13,140 bases of DNA from positions 1 through 13,140 of the forward strand of contig CALYSG010000036.1 in assembly GCA_945485605.1 (NCBI GenBank). Direction: 5' to 3'. The DNA is from an uncultured Clostridia bacterium (GTDB taxonomy: Bacteria > Bacillota > Clostridia > Oscillospirales > CAG-272). The notes beneath the pieces were generated by a model. The model ran no database searches. It saw only the letters and a list, made by a program, of their open reading frames with translations, and was not told where the DNA came from. Both the position numbers and the translations under genes were made by a program. Positions 7,055 through 13,127 of this stretch are shown one piece after another. Each line of letters starts with the position of its first letter. Positions within the stretch are counted from its first letter, which is position 1.

Positions 7055-7594
7055 ATGGCAAACAAATATGCAGGAACACAGACAGAAAAAAATCTCGAGG
7101 CTGCATTTGCGGGAGAATCACAGGCAAGAAACAAATATACGTATTTTGCATCCGTAGCTAAAAAAGAGGGTTATGAACAAATGTCCGCGCTCTTTCTCAA
7201 AACAGCAGACAATGAAAAAGAGCACGCCAAGATGTGGTTCAAGGAGCTTGCCGGAATCGGAGATACCTCGGCTAACCTCGCCGCTGCCGCAGCCGGCGAG
7301 AATTATGAATGGACCGATATGTACGAGGGCTTTGCAAAAACCGCTGAGGAAGAGGGCTTCACGGAACTCGCCGCAAAATTCAGAGCGGTTGCCGCCATAG
7401 AAAAGCACCACGAGGAAAGATACCGCGCTCTCCTTAAGAATATCGAAACGGCTCAGGTATTTGAAAAGAGTGAGGTTAAGGTCTGGGAATGCCGCAACTG
7501 CGGTCATATCGTAGTCGGAACAAAGGCTCCCGAAACCTGCCCCGTATGCGCTCATCCCAAGAGCTATTTTGAGATAAACGCTGAAAATTATTGA
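7055..7594 (+). CDS. rbr: Rubrerythrin (classical order: diiron domain then rubredoxin)
   Basis: This 179-residue cytoplasmic peroxidase reduces hydrogen peroxide to water. A four-helix ferritin-like diiron domain spans about residues 1-135, with E21 in GESQARNKY, the pair E54-x-x-H57 and the pair E116-x-x-H119. The C-terminal rubredoxin centre has ligands C146, C149, C162 and C165. Length and order match classical rubrerythrin. AGGG lies seven bases before the ATG. It is co-transcribed with the flavin/rubredoxin protein 14 bases upstream, which can supply electrons. No convincing intrinsic terminator follows; a 6-bp inverted repeat (ACGCTG at 7578-7583, CAGCGT at 7601-7606) has a long loop and no T tract. 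Confidence 0.96.
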   Translation: MANKYAGTQTEKNLEAAFAGESQARNKYTYFASVAKKEGYEQMSALFLKTADNEKEHAKMWFKELAGIGDTSANLAAAAAGENYEWTDMYEGFAKTAEEEGFTELAAKFRAVAAIEKHHEERYRALLKNIETAQVFEKSEVKVWECRNCGHIVVGTKAPETCPVCAHPKSYFEINAENY

Positions 7595-7954
7595 TAAAAA
7601 CAGCGTAGATTATAACCTGATTTTCTCCAAACAGTCGGAGCTCAATTATGGACAAAGAAGACGAAGTTGATCCTGATGCACTGTTTTTATCTTCTTTTGC
7701 CTTCGGAGACCGTAAGTATATATAACTTGATGCTTTGTAATCGATCGTAGTCTGCGCATAAGCCCTTTTTGCAAAATCGCTTGAGACAATAAAGCGGTTT
7801 TGGCAGTCGCAAAGCTTGCAACTGATGATAGAGAACATAAAGTAAAGATCCCTCACGGGGAGGTCTTTACGAGTACTTCGTTTTTCCGCGCACAGGTCAT
7901 TCTGTTAACTGTTGAGAAAGAAGAGAATCGATCGGAAAGACCACCGCTTATTCA
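7595..7954. other. Gene-free, probably degenerate stretch before the HD-GYP remnant
   Basis: No coding region convincing on either strand was found in these 360 bases. A 25-codon open frame at 7648-7725 has a GGAG eight bases upstream but no recognisable product. A long imperfect hairpin spans 7842-7870 (outer 7-bp arms GTAAAGA/TCTTTAC, inner C-G pairs) without a following T tract. The stretch may be what remains of the 5' part of the damaged HD-GYP gene downstream. Confidence 0.4.
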
Positions 7955-8437
7955 ATGGGTTTTTCGGTTTACGTTTGCTTTGTGTCGCTGTTTGCTCATT
8001 ACGGTATGATCCTGTACCTTGTGATAAGCAGAAGAAGGTTTCTGCCGTCCGGTAAAGTAGCCGGGACGCTGCCTTTTATCCTGATCGGCGGAGAGATCAT
8101 ACAGACGGTATTCAAGGACCTCGGAGATGAAGAGCTTCGCAAGATCGCCTTTGAGATGGCAAGGTATCATCATGAAAAATACAACGGTAAAGGATATCCG
8201 GACGGACTTGCCGGAGAGCAGATACCCTTGCACGCCAGAATAATGGCGATAGCGGATGTTTTCGATGCGGTGTCTCAAAAGCGTTGTTACAGGGACGCCA
8301 TGCCGATCGACGAGTGCTTTGAAATAATCGAAAAGGGTGCCGGGACAGATTTTGACCCTGTGCTTGCGAAGCTGTTTCTTGACGCTCGTGATGAGGTGAT
8401 CGAGCTTATGAGGGCGAATGAGTGCAAAGAGGACTGA
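7955..8437 (+). pseudogene. Truncated HD-GYP (cyclic-di-GMP phosphodiesterase-type) gene remnant
   Basis: From about residue 44 (base 8084) the 160-residue frame is clearly the C-terminal half of an HD-GYP domain: GGEIIQTVFKDLGDEE, YHHEKYNGKGYPDG (His72-His73-Glu, Gly80-Tyr81-Pro82), IPLHARIMAIADVFDAV with Asp101, and GAGTDFDPVLAKLF near the end. The N-terminal half, which carries the HD metal-binding pair and the LHDIGK-type motif, is missing. The first 43 residues look instead like a membrane helix (about 5-24) plus a basic loop and more hydrophobic sequence, as in the sensor part of a larger protein. There is no Shine-Dalgarno site before the ATG. I read this as a larger membrane-bound HD-GYP protein that lost its middle by internal deletion and its 5' part by decay. 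A short expressed protein is less likely, and it could not catalyse hydrolysis. Confidence 0.7.
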
Positions 8438-8506
8438 TGCCGCGAGTTCGTTTTTTGCCATCGGTTTTAAAAATAATGACACTTGATATTTTTTTCAAGC
8501 ATAGGA

Positions 8507-8541
8507 AAATCCGAGAGCAGATGCTTTCGGATTTCTTTTTA
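8507..8541 (+). terminator. Strong intrinsic terminator after the HD-GYP remnant
   Basis: A 12-bp stem, AAATCCGAGAGC (8507-8518) with GCTTTCGGATTT (8523-8534) and one G-T pair, closes a 4-base AGAT loop and runs into CTTTTTA. It ends plus-strand transcripts from the unit upstream. Confidence 0.8.
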
Positions 8542-8559
8542 CATTATCGAATTTATTCA

Positions 8560-8579
8560 CCGAGGTATATTATCCTCGG
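8560..8579. promoter_or_regulatory. Inverted repeat just upstream of the amidohydrolase promoter
   Basis: CCGAGG (8560-8565) and CCTCGG (8574-8579) form a perfect 6-bp inverted repeat around an AT-rich 8-base centre, ending three bases before the -35 at 8583. It lacks a T tract, so it is more likely an operator than a terminator. Confidence 0.35.
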
Positions 8580-8582
8580 CGG

Positions 8583-8611
8583 TTGAAAAATTACCGTAAG
8601 TGTGATATAAT
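8583..8611 (+). promoter_or_regulatory. Sigma-A promoter of the amidohydrolase gene
   Basis: TTGAAA at 8583-8588, 17 bases, TATAAT at 8606-8611, preceded by TGA (extended -10). The leader to the ATG at 8665 is about 45 bases. Confidence 0.72.
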
Positions 8612-8664
8612 GCCTCCGTACAGCAAGGCTATATTTTACATAAAGAAAGAGGGTTACGAACCTT

Positions 8665-9771
8665 ATGAAAAAGAAGACCGGGATAATTCTCATATCTGTC
8701 GGCAGCGTTATCGCAGTACTTGCTCTGATAACTGCCGTGCTTGCGATCGGTGCGTGGTCGATGTTCGGCACGATGATAACCGCCGCAAACAGCATCGAGA
8801 AGCTTGAGGACGGGCTTTATTCGATGGAGTTTTTCGGGGATTACGGCTTTGACGCCTTTATTGAGCAGGGAGGTGCCTCAAGCGACAAGGAAGTCGCCGA
8901 TTACCTTACGGTTTTTCTGTCTCACGGCTTTTACAAGCCCGAAGTGAGCGTAGAGACCGAAGGGTTCGGATGCTCGACCGTATGCACAAAGGACGAAAAC
9001 GGCTCGGTATGGTTCGGACGCAACTATGACTGGGAAGAGTGCCGCACTATGATAGTGCACACGAAACCCGATAAAGGCTACGAGTCCTTTTCGACCTGTT
9101 GCCTTGATTTTCTCGGATTCGGCGAGGACTACACGCCCGACGGCTCGATGCCCGACCGCATTTTGAGCCTTGCGGCTGTATATGTCCCGCTTGACGGTAT
9201 GAACGAGAAGGGACTGATCGTCGCGGATCTTATGGCGGGCGACAAAGAGGAGACTCACCAGAATACCGACAAGCCCGATCTGACCACGACGACTGCGATA
9301 AGGCTTCTGCTTGACCGTGCGGCAAGCGTTGATGAGGCTGTCGCCATGCTGAAGGATTACGATATGAACTCCTCGATAGGTTCTGCGCATCATTTTTCGA
9401 TTGCCGACGCGAGCGGTAAGAGCGTCGTCGTTGAGTATGTTAACGGCGAGATGCTCGTGAAGGAGACGAAGGTCGTAACGAACCATTACCTTACCGAATG
9501 CGAAAAGAAGGGGATCGGCTCGGAGCAGTCGCACCTTCGCTATGACAAGCTCGACGCACATGAAGGTCTTGCCGGAGAAAAAGAGGTCCGGGAACTTCTT
9601 GAGAGCGTTGCGCAGAAGAACTATCCGCAGAGCGAGGAAAGCTACGAAAAGACCATGTGGAGCATCGTTTATTGCCCTGACGGACTGTGCGCGGACTTTT
9701 ATTTCTCGGAAAACTACGAACACGGTTACCGATTGATCCTCTCGGACAAGGAAGGCTTTCTCAAGCATTGA
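8665..9771 (+). CDS. Membrane-anchored linear amide C-N hydrolase (Ntn / choloylglycine hydrolase-like family)
   Basis: This 368-residue protein starts with three lysines and a hydrophobic helix at about residues 6-30, a signal anchor that would place the enzyme outside the cell. The catalytic region begins GFGCSTVC: C103 is the likely N-terminal-nucleophile-type cysteine, followed by FGRNYDW with R119 and D122. Further family blocks are DGMNEKGLIVADL (about 186-198), LLDRAASVDEAVAMLKDYDM, and HHFSIADASGKSVVVEY. These match the linear amide C-N hydrolases related to bile-salt hydrolase, penicillin V acylase and acid-ceramidase-like proteins. Unlike enzymes that mature to expose the Cys at residue 1, here Cys103 sits behind an anchor, so either processing occurs or the N-terminus is kept; the substrate cannot be named. 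It is a single-gene unit with its own promoter. AGAGGG lies 11 bases before the ATG. Confidence 0.82.
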   Translation: MKKKTGIILISVGSVIAVLALITAVLAIGAWSMFGTMITAANSIEKLEDGLYSMEFFGDYGFDAFIEQGGASSDKEVADYLTVFLSHGFYKPEVSVETEGFGCSTVCTKDENGSVWFGRNYDWEECRTMIVHTKPDKGYESFSTCCLDFLGFGEDYTPDGSMPDRILSLAAVYVPLDGMNEKGLIVADLMAGDKEETHQNTDKPDLTTTTAIRLLLDRAASVDEAVAMLKDYDMNSSIGSAHHFSIADASGKSVVVEYVNGEMLVKETKVVTNHYLTECEKKGIGSEQSHLRYDKLDAHEGLAGEKEVRELLESVAQKNYPQSEESYEKTMWSIVYCPDGLCADFYFSENYEHGYRLILSDKEGFLKH

Positions 9772-9803
9772 ACGATTCGAAAGAACGAAATAAACAAAAG
9801 AAG

Positions 9804-9828
9804 ACCACCGGCTGACTAAGCCGGTGGT
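9804..9828. terminator. Terminator between convergent genes
   Basis: ACCACCGGCT (9804-9813) pairs with AGCCGGTGGT (9819-9828) in a 10-bp stem with a 5-base loop. On the minus strand it is followed by a T-rich tail (CTTCTTTTGTTTATTT), on the plus strand only by TATGATT. It should mainly end the lipoprotein gene at 9839-11044 and may also serve the amidohydrolase gene. Confidence 0.75.
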
Positions 9829-9838
9829 TATGATTCGG

Positions 9839-11044
9839 TCAGGTATTTTTGGTCTTGAGAAACGCCGAATACTTTTCCGCGATCTGCTTTTCAAAGAAGG
9901 GAAGGATGTATGCCATGCCCGCCTCGTTAAGGTGGCTGACGTCATCGGGCTTTATGCAGTATTTGCTTCTGAATGACGCGTCGTTCATGTTGACTCCCGT
10001 CGCATCCTTGTCTGAGGCGTTTATGCAGGTCACTCTCGGATCGTTTCTGTATTCGGCAAGGGCTACCATGGCGTTGGCGTAGTCTACATTATTGTAGCCC
10101 GTCGATGCCGCGCCCGTGTGGTACCAGGGAGTCACAAGGATTATCAGCGCGTCGGGACAGTCGGCAAGGTACTTGTCGATCATCGTGTTGAGAGCACCGA
10201 GGAAGGTCTTTGTGTCGGTGTCGGTGTTCTTTCCGATCGGAACGCCTACCGTGCGGTCGTTTCTGCCGCCTTCAAGGAGTATCACATTTGCCTTCGAGGC
10301 AAAATCGGTCGAGTTACGCCGTACCATAGGATTTCTGTCGGTCGTGAAGTCCGAGACGGTGCTGCCGCCGATGCCGTCGTTCCTGTAACTCATATTGTAG
10401 ATGTCGCCGAGCTGGTTTACCCAGGTGAGGGCCTTTCCGAGCGACGATCCGCCGAAGTAGCTGTCACCCATGGCGTACATCGTGATTCCCTCAAGGACGG
10501 TGTAAAATTCGGAATTGCGGTAGTCGGCGGAGAGCTTTACACAAGCGTCGATCTCGGTCGAGCCTTCGGTGATACATTCGTCGAGGAATCTTTCAATTCC
10601 GATCTTAAGCGCCTGATAGCTTCCGGCGTTTATTACGACCTTTGTTCCGATGACGGTGATGATGTATTCACTGCCGCGAAGACCGTCAAGAGCCTCTGCC
10701 GATTCCTTGCGATTAGTCTTGCCGAGAAGGATCTCGTACTCCGCCTCGGCAAATTCTGTTCCTTCGCGAAGGAAGTCGTCTTTGATAGTGATATTAATCC
10801 CTGTCTTTTTTGTCAGCGATGAAAAGAATGAGGCGTAAAGCGCTCTTTCGCTGTCGGTCGCCTTTTCGGGGCGGACGATCACATAGCCCGAGAGGTCGAT
10901 CTTCTTTGCCTCCTCGGCGGTCGTGACAGACGATGTCGGGGCATCCGTGCCGGAGTCCTCGGGCGAGCCGCCGGTGCAGGCGAACAGCGAAAGCATCGAG
11001 ATAAGGAGTGCAATAACCATTAATAATGAAGTGAATTTTTTCAT
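9839..11044 (-). CDS. SGNH/GDSL-family hydrolase lipoprotein
   Basis: This 401-residue protein begins with a lipoprotein signal peptide ending LSLFAC, so C23 should be lipidated and the protein held on the outer face of the membrane. A Ser/Thr/Asp-rich linker follows to about residue 45. Residues about 50-175 form a separate domain with YEILLGKTNRKES at 103-115 and an alternating strand-helix pattern; I have seen such domains in front of carbohydrate-active clostridial proteins but cannot name it. The SGNH domain runs from about 185: block I GDSY (193-196, S195 nucleophile), block II GIGGS around G224-G227, block III GGRND (N262), and block V DDVSH with D368 and H371. An esterase or deacetylase acting on polysaccharide or cell-wall esters is likely. 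AAAGGAT precedes the ATG by about 10 bases, and a consensus promoter lies upstream. Confidence 0.88.
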   Translation of the reverse strand: MKKFTSLLMVIALLISMLSLFACTGGSPEDSGTDAPTSSVTTAEEAKKIDLSGYVIVRPEKATDSERALYASFFSSLTKKTGINITIKDDFLREGTEFAEAEYEILLGKTNRKESAEALDGLRGSEYIITVIGTKVVINAGSYQALKIGIERFLDECITEGSTEIDACVKLSADYRNSEFYTVLEGITMYAMGDSYFGGSSLGKALTWVNQLGDIYNMSYRNDGIGGSTVSDFTTDRNPMVRRNSTDFASKANVILLEGGRNDRTVGVPIGKNTDTDTKTFLGALNTMIDKYLADCPDALIILVTPWYHTGAASTGYNNVDYANAMVALAEYRNDPRVTCINASDKDATGVNMNDASFRSKYCIKPDDVSHLNEAGMAYILPFFEKQIAEKYSAFLKTKNT

Positions 11045-11080
11045 AAGTCGTATGATCCTTTCGTATCTTTATCCAATGGT

Positions 11081-11109
11081 ATTATAGCACCTTTATAAAT
11101 GGGTGTCAA
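11081..11109 (-). promoter_or_regulatory. Perfect sigma-A promoter of the SGNH lipoprotein gene
   Basis: On the minus strand TTGACA (complement of 11104-11109), 17 bases, and TATAAT (complement of 11081-11086) match consensus completely. Transcription should start near 11074, about 30 bases before the ATG at 11044. It is divergent from the araD promoter. Confidence 0.82.
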
Positions 11110-11151
11110 GCGCGTTAAGGCAAAACAGTGCCTCAAAAAAGGTTACTTGTA

Positions 11152-11180
11152 TTGACAAAAACCGCGTTCTATGATAATAT
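11152..11180 (+). promoter_or_regulatory. Promoter of araD
   Basis: A perfect TTGACA at 11152-11157 is followed by the AT-rich segment TATGATAATATGA. The -10 could be TAATAT at 11175-11180 with a 17-base spacer, or GATAAT at 11173-11178 with 15. The leader to the ATG at 11259 is about 70 bases and contains the inverted repeat at 11192-11229. Confidence 0.6.
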
Positions 11181-11191
11181 GAAAATGCTGA

Positions 11192-11229
11192 TTATCACAA
11201 AATTTTTTGGATAATTGACAGTGTGATAA
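11192..11229. promoter_or_regulatory. Inverted repeat in the araD leader
   Basis: TTATCACA (11192-11199) and TGTGATAA (11222-11229) are perfect 8-base inverted arms 22 bases apart, just downstream of the expected transcription start. They could be two half-sites of a repressor operator or the stem of a leader hairpin. The arms end about 20 bases before the GAGGAG ribosome-binding site at 11248-11253. The regulator is unknown. Confidence 0.35.
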
Positions 11230-11258
11230 GTCCTATTGGGTGTTTTTGAGGAGATAAT

Positions 11259-11954
11259 ATGCTTGAAGATCTTAAAGAAGCCGTGCTGAGGGCGAATCTG
11301 AGGCTCGTCTCATCGGGACTCGTGATACTTACATGGGGAAACGCCTCACAGATAAGTGAAGACGGGAGTTTTGTCGTTATCAAGCCGAGCGGAGTAAGCT
11401 ACTCCGAAATGAGAGCCGAGGATATGGTCGTCACCGACCTTGACGGCAACGTCGTAGAGGGCAGGCTTTGTCCGTCGTCTGACCTTCCGACTCACCTTGA
11501 GCTTTACCGCAGCTTCCCGGGGATCGGCGGCGTGGTCCACACACACTCGCGCTATGCGACCTCGTTTGCTCAGAGCGAGCGCGGCATACCCTGCTATGGG
11601 ACGACTCACGCCGACACCTTTTACGGAGAGGTGCCGTGCACAAGACCGCTCAGTTCCTTAGAGACTCTATCGGAGTATGAGAGGAATACCGGGCGCGTGA
11701 TAGCCGAGACCTTCCGCACGCGCGGCATCGACTATACGGAGGTCCCCGCCGTTCTCGTATGCAAGCACGGACCGTTCACATGGGGGAGCAGCGCAGACAA
11801 GGCTGTCGAGAATGCGATCATTCTTGAGGAGGTCGCGTGTATGGCTCTCGCGGCTAAGGAGCTGAACGCCGAGGTCGCTCCCGCACCGCAGTACCTTGTC
11901 GATAAGCACTACCTGAGAAAGCACGGAAAGAATGCCTACTACGGACAGAAATGA
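11259..11954 (+). CDS. araD: L-ribulose-5-phosphate 4-epimerase
   Basis: This 231-residue class II aldolase/adducin-fold enzyme interconverts L-ribulose 5-phosphate and D-xylulose 5-phosphate, linking L-arabinose use to the pentose phosphate pathway. It matches the E. coli enzyme over its full length, with numbering one lower. Visible blocks are LTWGNAS, IKPSGV, SSDLPTH with D75, the zinc-binding HTH (H94, H96), HADTFYGEVPCTR with D119, the third zinc ligand in KHGPFTWG (H170), and the terminal DKHYLRKHGKNAYYGQ with the conserved Y228. GAGGAG lies five bases before the ATG. The gene stands alone, with no araA or araB beside it. Close paralogues such as UlaF/SgbE, which act on L-ascorbate or L-xylulose products, catalyse the same epimerisation and cannot be excluded. 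Confidence 0.93.
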   Translation: MLEDLKEAVLRANLRLVSSGLVILTWGNASQISEDGSFVVIKPSGVSYSEMRAEDMVVTDLDGNVVEGRLCPSSDLPTHLELYRSFPGIGGVVHTHSRYATSFAQSERGIPCYGTTHADTFYGEVPCTRPLSSLETLSEYERNTGRVIAETFRTRGIDYTEVPAVLVCKHGPFTWGSSADKAVENAIILEEVACMALAAKELNAEVAPAPQYLVDKHYLRKHGKNAYYGQK

Positions 11955-11961
11955 TAGAAAG

Positions 11962-12003
11962 AATACCGCCGCGGGACTGTTTCAGTCCCGCGGCGGTATT
12001 TTT
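11962..12003. terminator. Bidirectional terminator between araD and reverse rubrerythrin
   Basis: Two perfect 18-base arms (11962-11979 and 11983-12000) close a TTT loop: a very GC-rich stem flanked by A on the left and T on the right. On the plus strand the tail gives five T residues at 11999-12003. On the minus strand the tail is ATTCTTTCTAT. It lies between convergent genes and can end both. Confidence 0.88.
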
Positions 12004-12013
12004 GATTTATTCT

Positions 12014-12568
12014 TTATTCGCCGAAATATCTCTTGAGCATGCCCTCAAAGCCTTTGCCGTGACGAGCCTCGTCCTTCGCCATCTCGTGGACGGTGTCGTG
12101 GATCGCGTCGTAGCCGAGCTCCTTCGCACGCTTTGCAAGCTCAAATTTGCCGGCAGTCGCGCCGCATTCCGCCTCGCTTCTCATCTCAAGGTTCTTCTTT
12201 GTCGAGGGGGTTACGACCTCGCCGAGCAGTTCGGCAAACTTCGCCGCATGCTCTGCTTCCTCATATGCTGCCTGGAGATAGAAGGCTCCGACCTCGGGAT
12301 ATCCCTCGCGGATAGCCTGGCGGCTCATGGCGATATACATGCCGACCTCGGTGCACTCGCCCTCAAAGTTCGCCTTAAGTCCGTTGTAGACCTCTTCATC
12401 GATCTTGCCCTTCGCGCCGACGCCGATGACGTGCTCGCAGACGAAGTTGAGCGAATCTTCCTTCACTTCGGTGAATTTCGAGCCGGGAACGCCGCACTGG
12501 GGGCATTTTTCGGGCGCGCTGTCACCCTCGTAAACATAACCGCAGACGGGACATACAAATTTTTTCAT
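12014..12568 (-). CDS. Reverse rubrerythrin (rubredoxin domain first; NADH peroxidase type)
   Basis: This 184-residue protein has the rubrerythrin domains in reversed order. The rubredoxin centre comes first (C6, C9, C22, C25), then a ferritin-like diiron four-helix domain from about residue 55. Helix ligands visible are E69 in NFEGEC, E104-x-x-H107 in YEEAEH and E167-x-x-H170 in KDEARH. Reverse rubrerythrins of clostridia act as terminal H2O2 and O2 reductases fed by NADH through rubredoxin reductase, and are strongly induced by oxygen under PerR control in Clostridium acetobutylicum. A strong AAAGGAG lies eight bases before the ATG. The gene is second in an operon with the Fur-family gene about 20 bases upstream, and the long terminator at 11962-12003 follows. 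Confidence 0.94.
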   Translation of the reverse strand: MKKFVCPVCGYVYEGDSAPEKCPQCGVPGSKFTEVKEDSLNFVCEHVIGVGAKGKIDEEVYNGLKANFEGECTEVGMYIAMSRQAIREGYPEVGAFYLQAAYEEAEHAAKFAELLGEVVTPSTKKNLEMRSEAECGATAGKFELAKRAKELGYDAIHDTVHEMAKDEARHGKGFEGMLKRYFGE

Positions 12569-12587
12569 GATCTTTTCTCCTTTTTAT

Positions 12588-12986
12588 TTATGAATTAAGT
12601 TTTTTATTGCATTCGCGGCAGCTGCCGTAGAATACGAATGAATGTGAGTCGATGCTGACTCCGTATCTTTCCGCGAGCATGGCATCAATGCCGCCTGTCT
12701 CACTCTCGCCGATGTCCGAAAGACTTTTGCAGACCTTGCAGAAAAAGTGATTGTGGTCTTTTATATGCGCGTCGTAGCGCACCGTACCGTCACCGACATC
12801 GAGCCTTATAGCCTCTCCCTGTGCGCACAGCACCGAAAGGTTGCGGTAGACCGTTGCAAGGCTCAGCTTCGGGAAATCATGCTTAAGCTCGTTATATAGC
12901 CACTCGGCACTCGGGTGGCAGGTGACGCTTTTAAGCAGTGTGAGAAGAGCATCGCGCTGTTTTGAGTGTTTAAACTCATTTGACAT
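12588..12986 (-). CDS. perR: PerR-type Fur-family peroxide-responsive repressor
   Basis: This 132-residue metal-dependent repressor has a winged helix at about residues 1-70 (HPSAEWLYNELKHDFPKLSL, ATVYRNL) and a dimerisation/metal domain after it. Numbering here is for the form with the extra first Met. The iron-sensing ligands of Bacillus PerR have counterparts at H25, D73, H79, H81 and D102; the last is Asp, as in PerR, rather than Glu as in Fur. Structural zinc is held by C84-x-x-C87 and C124-x-x-C127. I chose the ATG at 12986 because the GAGG at 12993-12996 is six bases away, whereas the adjacent ATG at 12989 is only three; the difference is one residue. Co-transcription with reverse rubrerythrin and the palindromes upstream support peroxide sensing with autoregulation. 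Fur or Zur is a less likely alternative. Confidence 0.9.
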   Translation of the reverse strand: MSNEFKHSKQRDALLTLLKSVTCHPSAEWLYNELKHDFPKLSLATVYRNLSVLCAQGEAIRLDVGDGTVRYDAHIKDHNHFFCKVCKSLSDIGESETGGIDAMLAERYGVSIDSHSFVFYGSCRECNKKLNS

Positions 12987-13000
12987 CATTTACCTCTATT

Positions 13001-13029
13001 AAATCAATAATAATAATCATTATTGATTT
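13001..13029. promoter_or_regulatory. Long palindrome containing a PerR/Fur-like box, downstream of the perR promoter
   Basis: AAATCAATAAT (13001-13011) and ATTATTGATTT (13019-13029) are perfect 11-base inverted arms. Offset within this is the 15-base segment 13011-13025, TAATAATCATTATTG, whose palindromic core ATAATCATTAT matches the centre of both the PerR box and the Fur box (11 of 14 informative positions each). It lies just past the expected transcription start of perR, a typical repressor position. Confidence 0.6.
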
Positions 13030-13030
13030 G

Positions 13031-13048
13031 ATGGTATAAGTATACCAT
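13031..13048. promoter_or_regulatory. Palindrome covering the perR -10 element
   Basis: ATGGTATA-AG-TATACCAT has perfect 8-base arms two bases apart and contains the -10 hexamer of perR. A protein bound here would block the promoter. Its sequence differs from a PerR box, so a second regulator is possible. Confidence 0.4.
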
Positions 13049-13067
13049 ACTTTTTTTATAATGTCAA
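13039..13067 (-). promoter_or_regulatory. Sigma-A promoter of the perR-reverse rubrerythrin operon
   Basis: On the minus strand TTGACA (complement of 13062-13067), 17 bases, TATACT (complement of 13039-13044). Transcription should start near 13032, about 45 bases before the start codon, right between the two palindromes. Confidence 0.8.
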
Positions 13068-13098
13068 GGCCTTTTAAAAATTTTAGTTTGGCGTTTTA

Positions 13099-13127
13099 TT
13101 GTAAAAAAAGAGGCTTTATACTATAAT
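13099..13127 (+). promoter_or_regulatory. Possible promoter of a gene beyond the right edge
   Basis: TTGTAA at 13099-13104, 17 bases and a perfect TATAAT at 13122-13127 point out of the window. The -35 is weak and no start codon is visible in the remaining 13 bases. Confidence 0.3.

Noticed and set aside
7476..7856. A 126-codon open frame on the minus strand covering the gap after rubrerythrin
   Set aside because: Its C-terminal part is antisense to the rubredoxin domain of rubrerythrin, and the rest shows no domain. A vague likeness to a receiver-domain end was not convincing.
7842..7870. Hairpin considered as a cyclic-di-GMP or other riboswitch before the HD-GYP remnant
   Set aside because: The bases do not show the conserved GEMM core, and there is no expression platform or intact gene after it.
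8878..9945. A 355-codon open frame on the minus strand
   Set aside because: It is antisense to the amide hydrolase, whose conserved motifs establish the plus-strand frame, and it runs across the terminator at 9804-9828.
10118..10822. A 234-codon open frame on the plus strand
   Set aside because: It is antisense to the SGNH lipoprotein, which has a signal peptide, catalytic blocks and its own promoter.
11951..12598. A 215-codon open frame on the plus strand
   Set aside because: It is antisense to reverse rubrerythrin and starts in the terminator stem.
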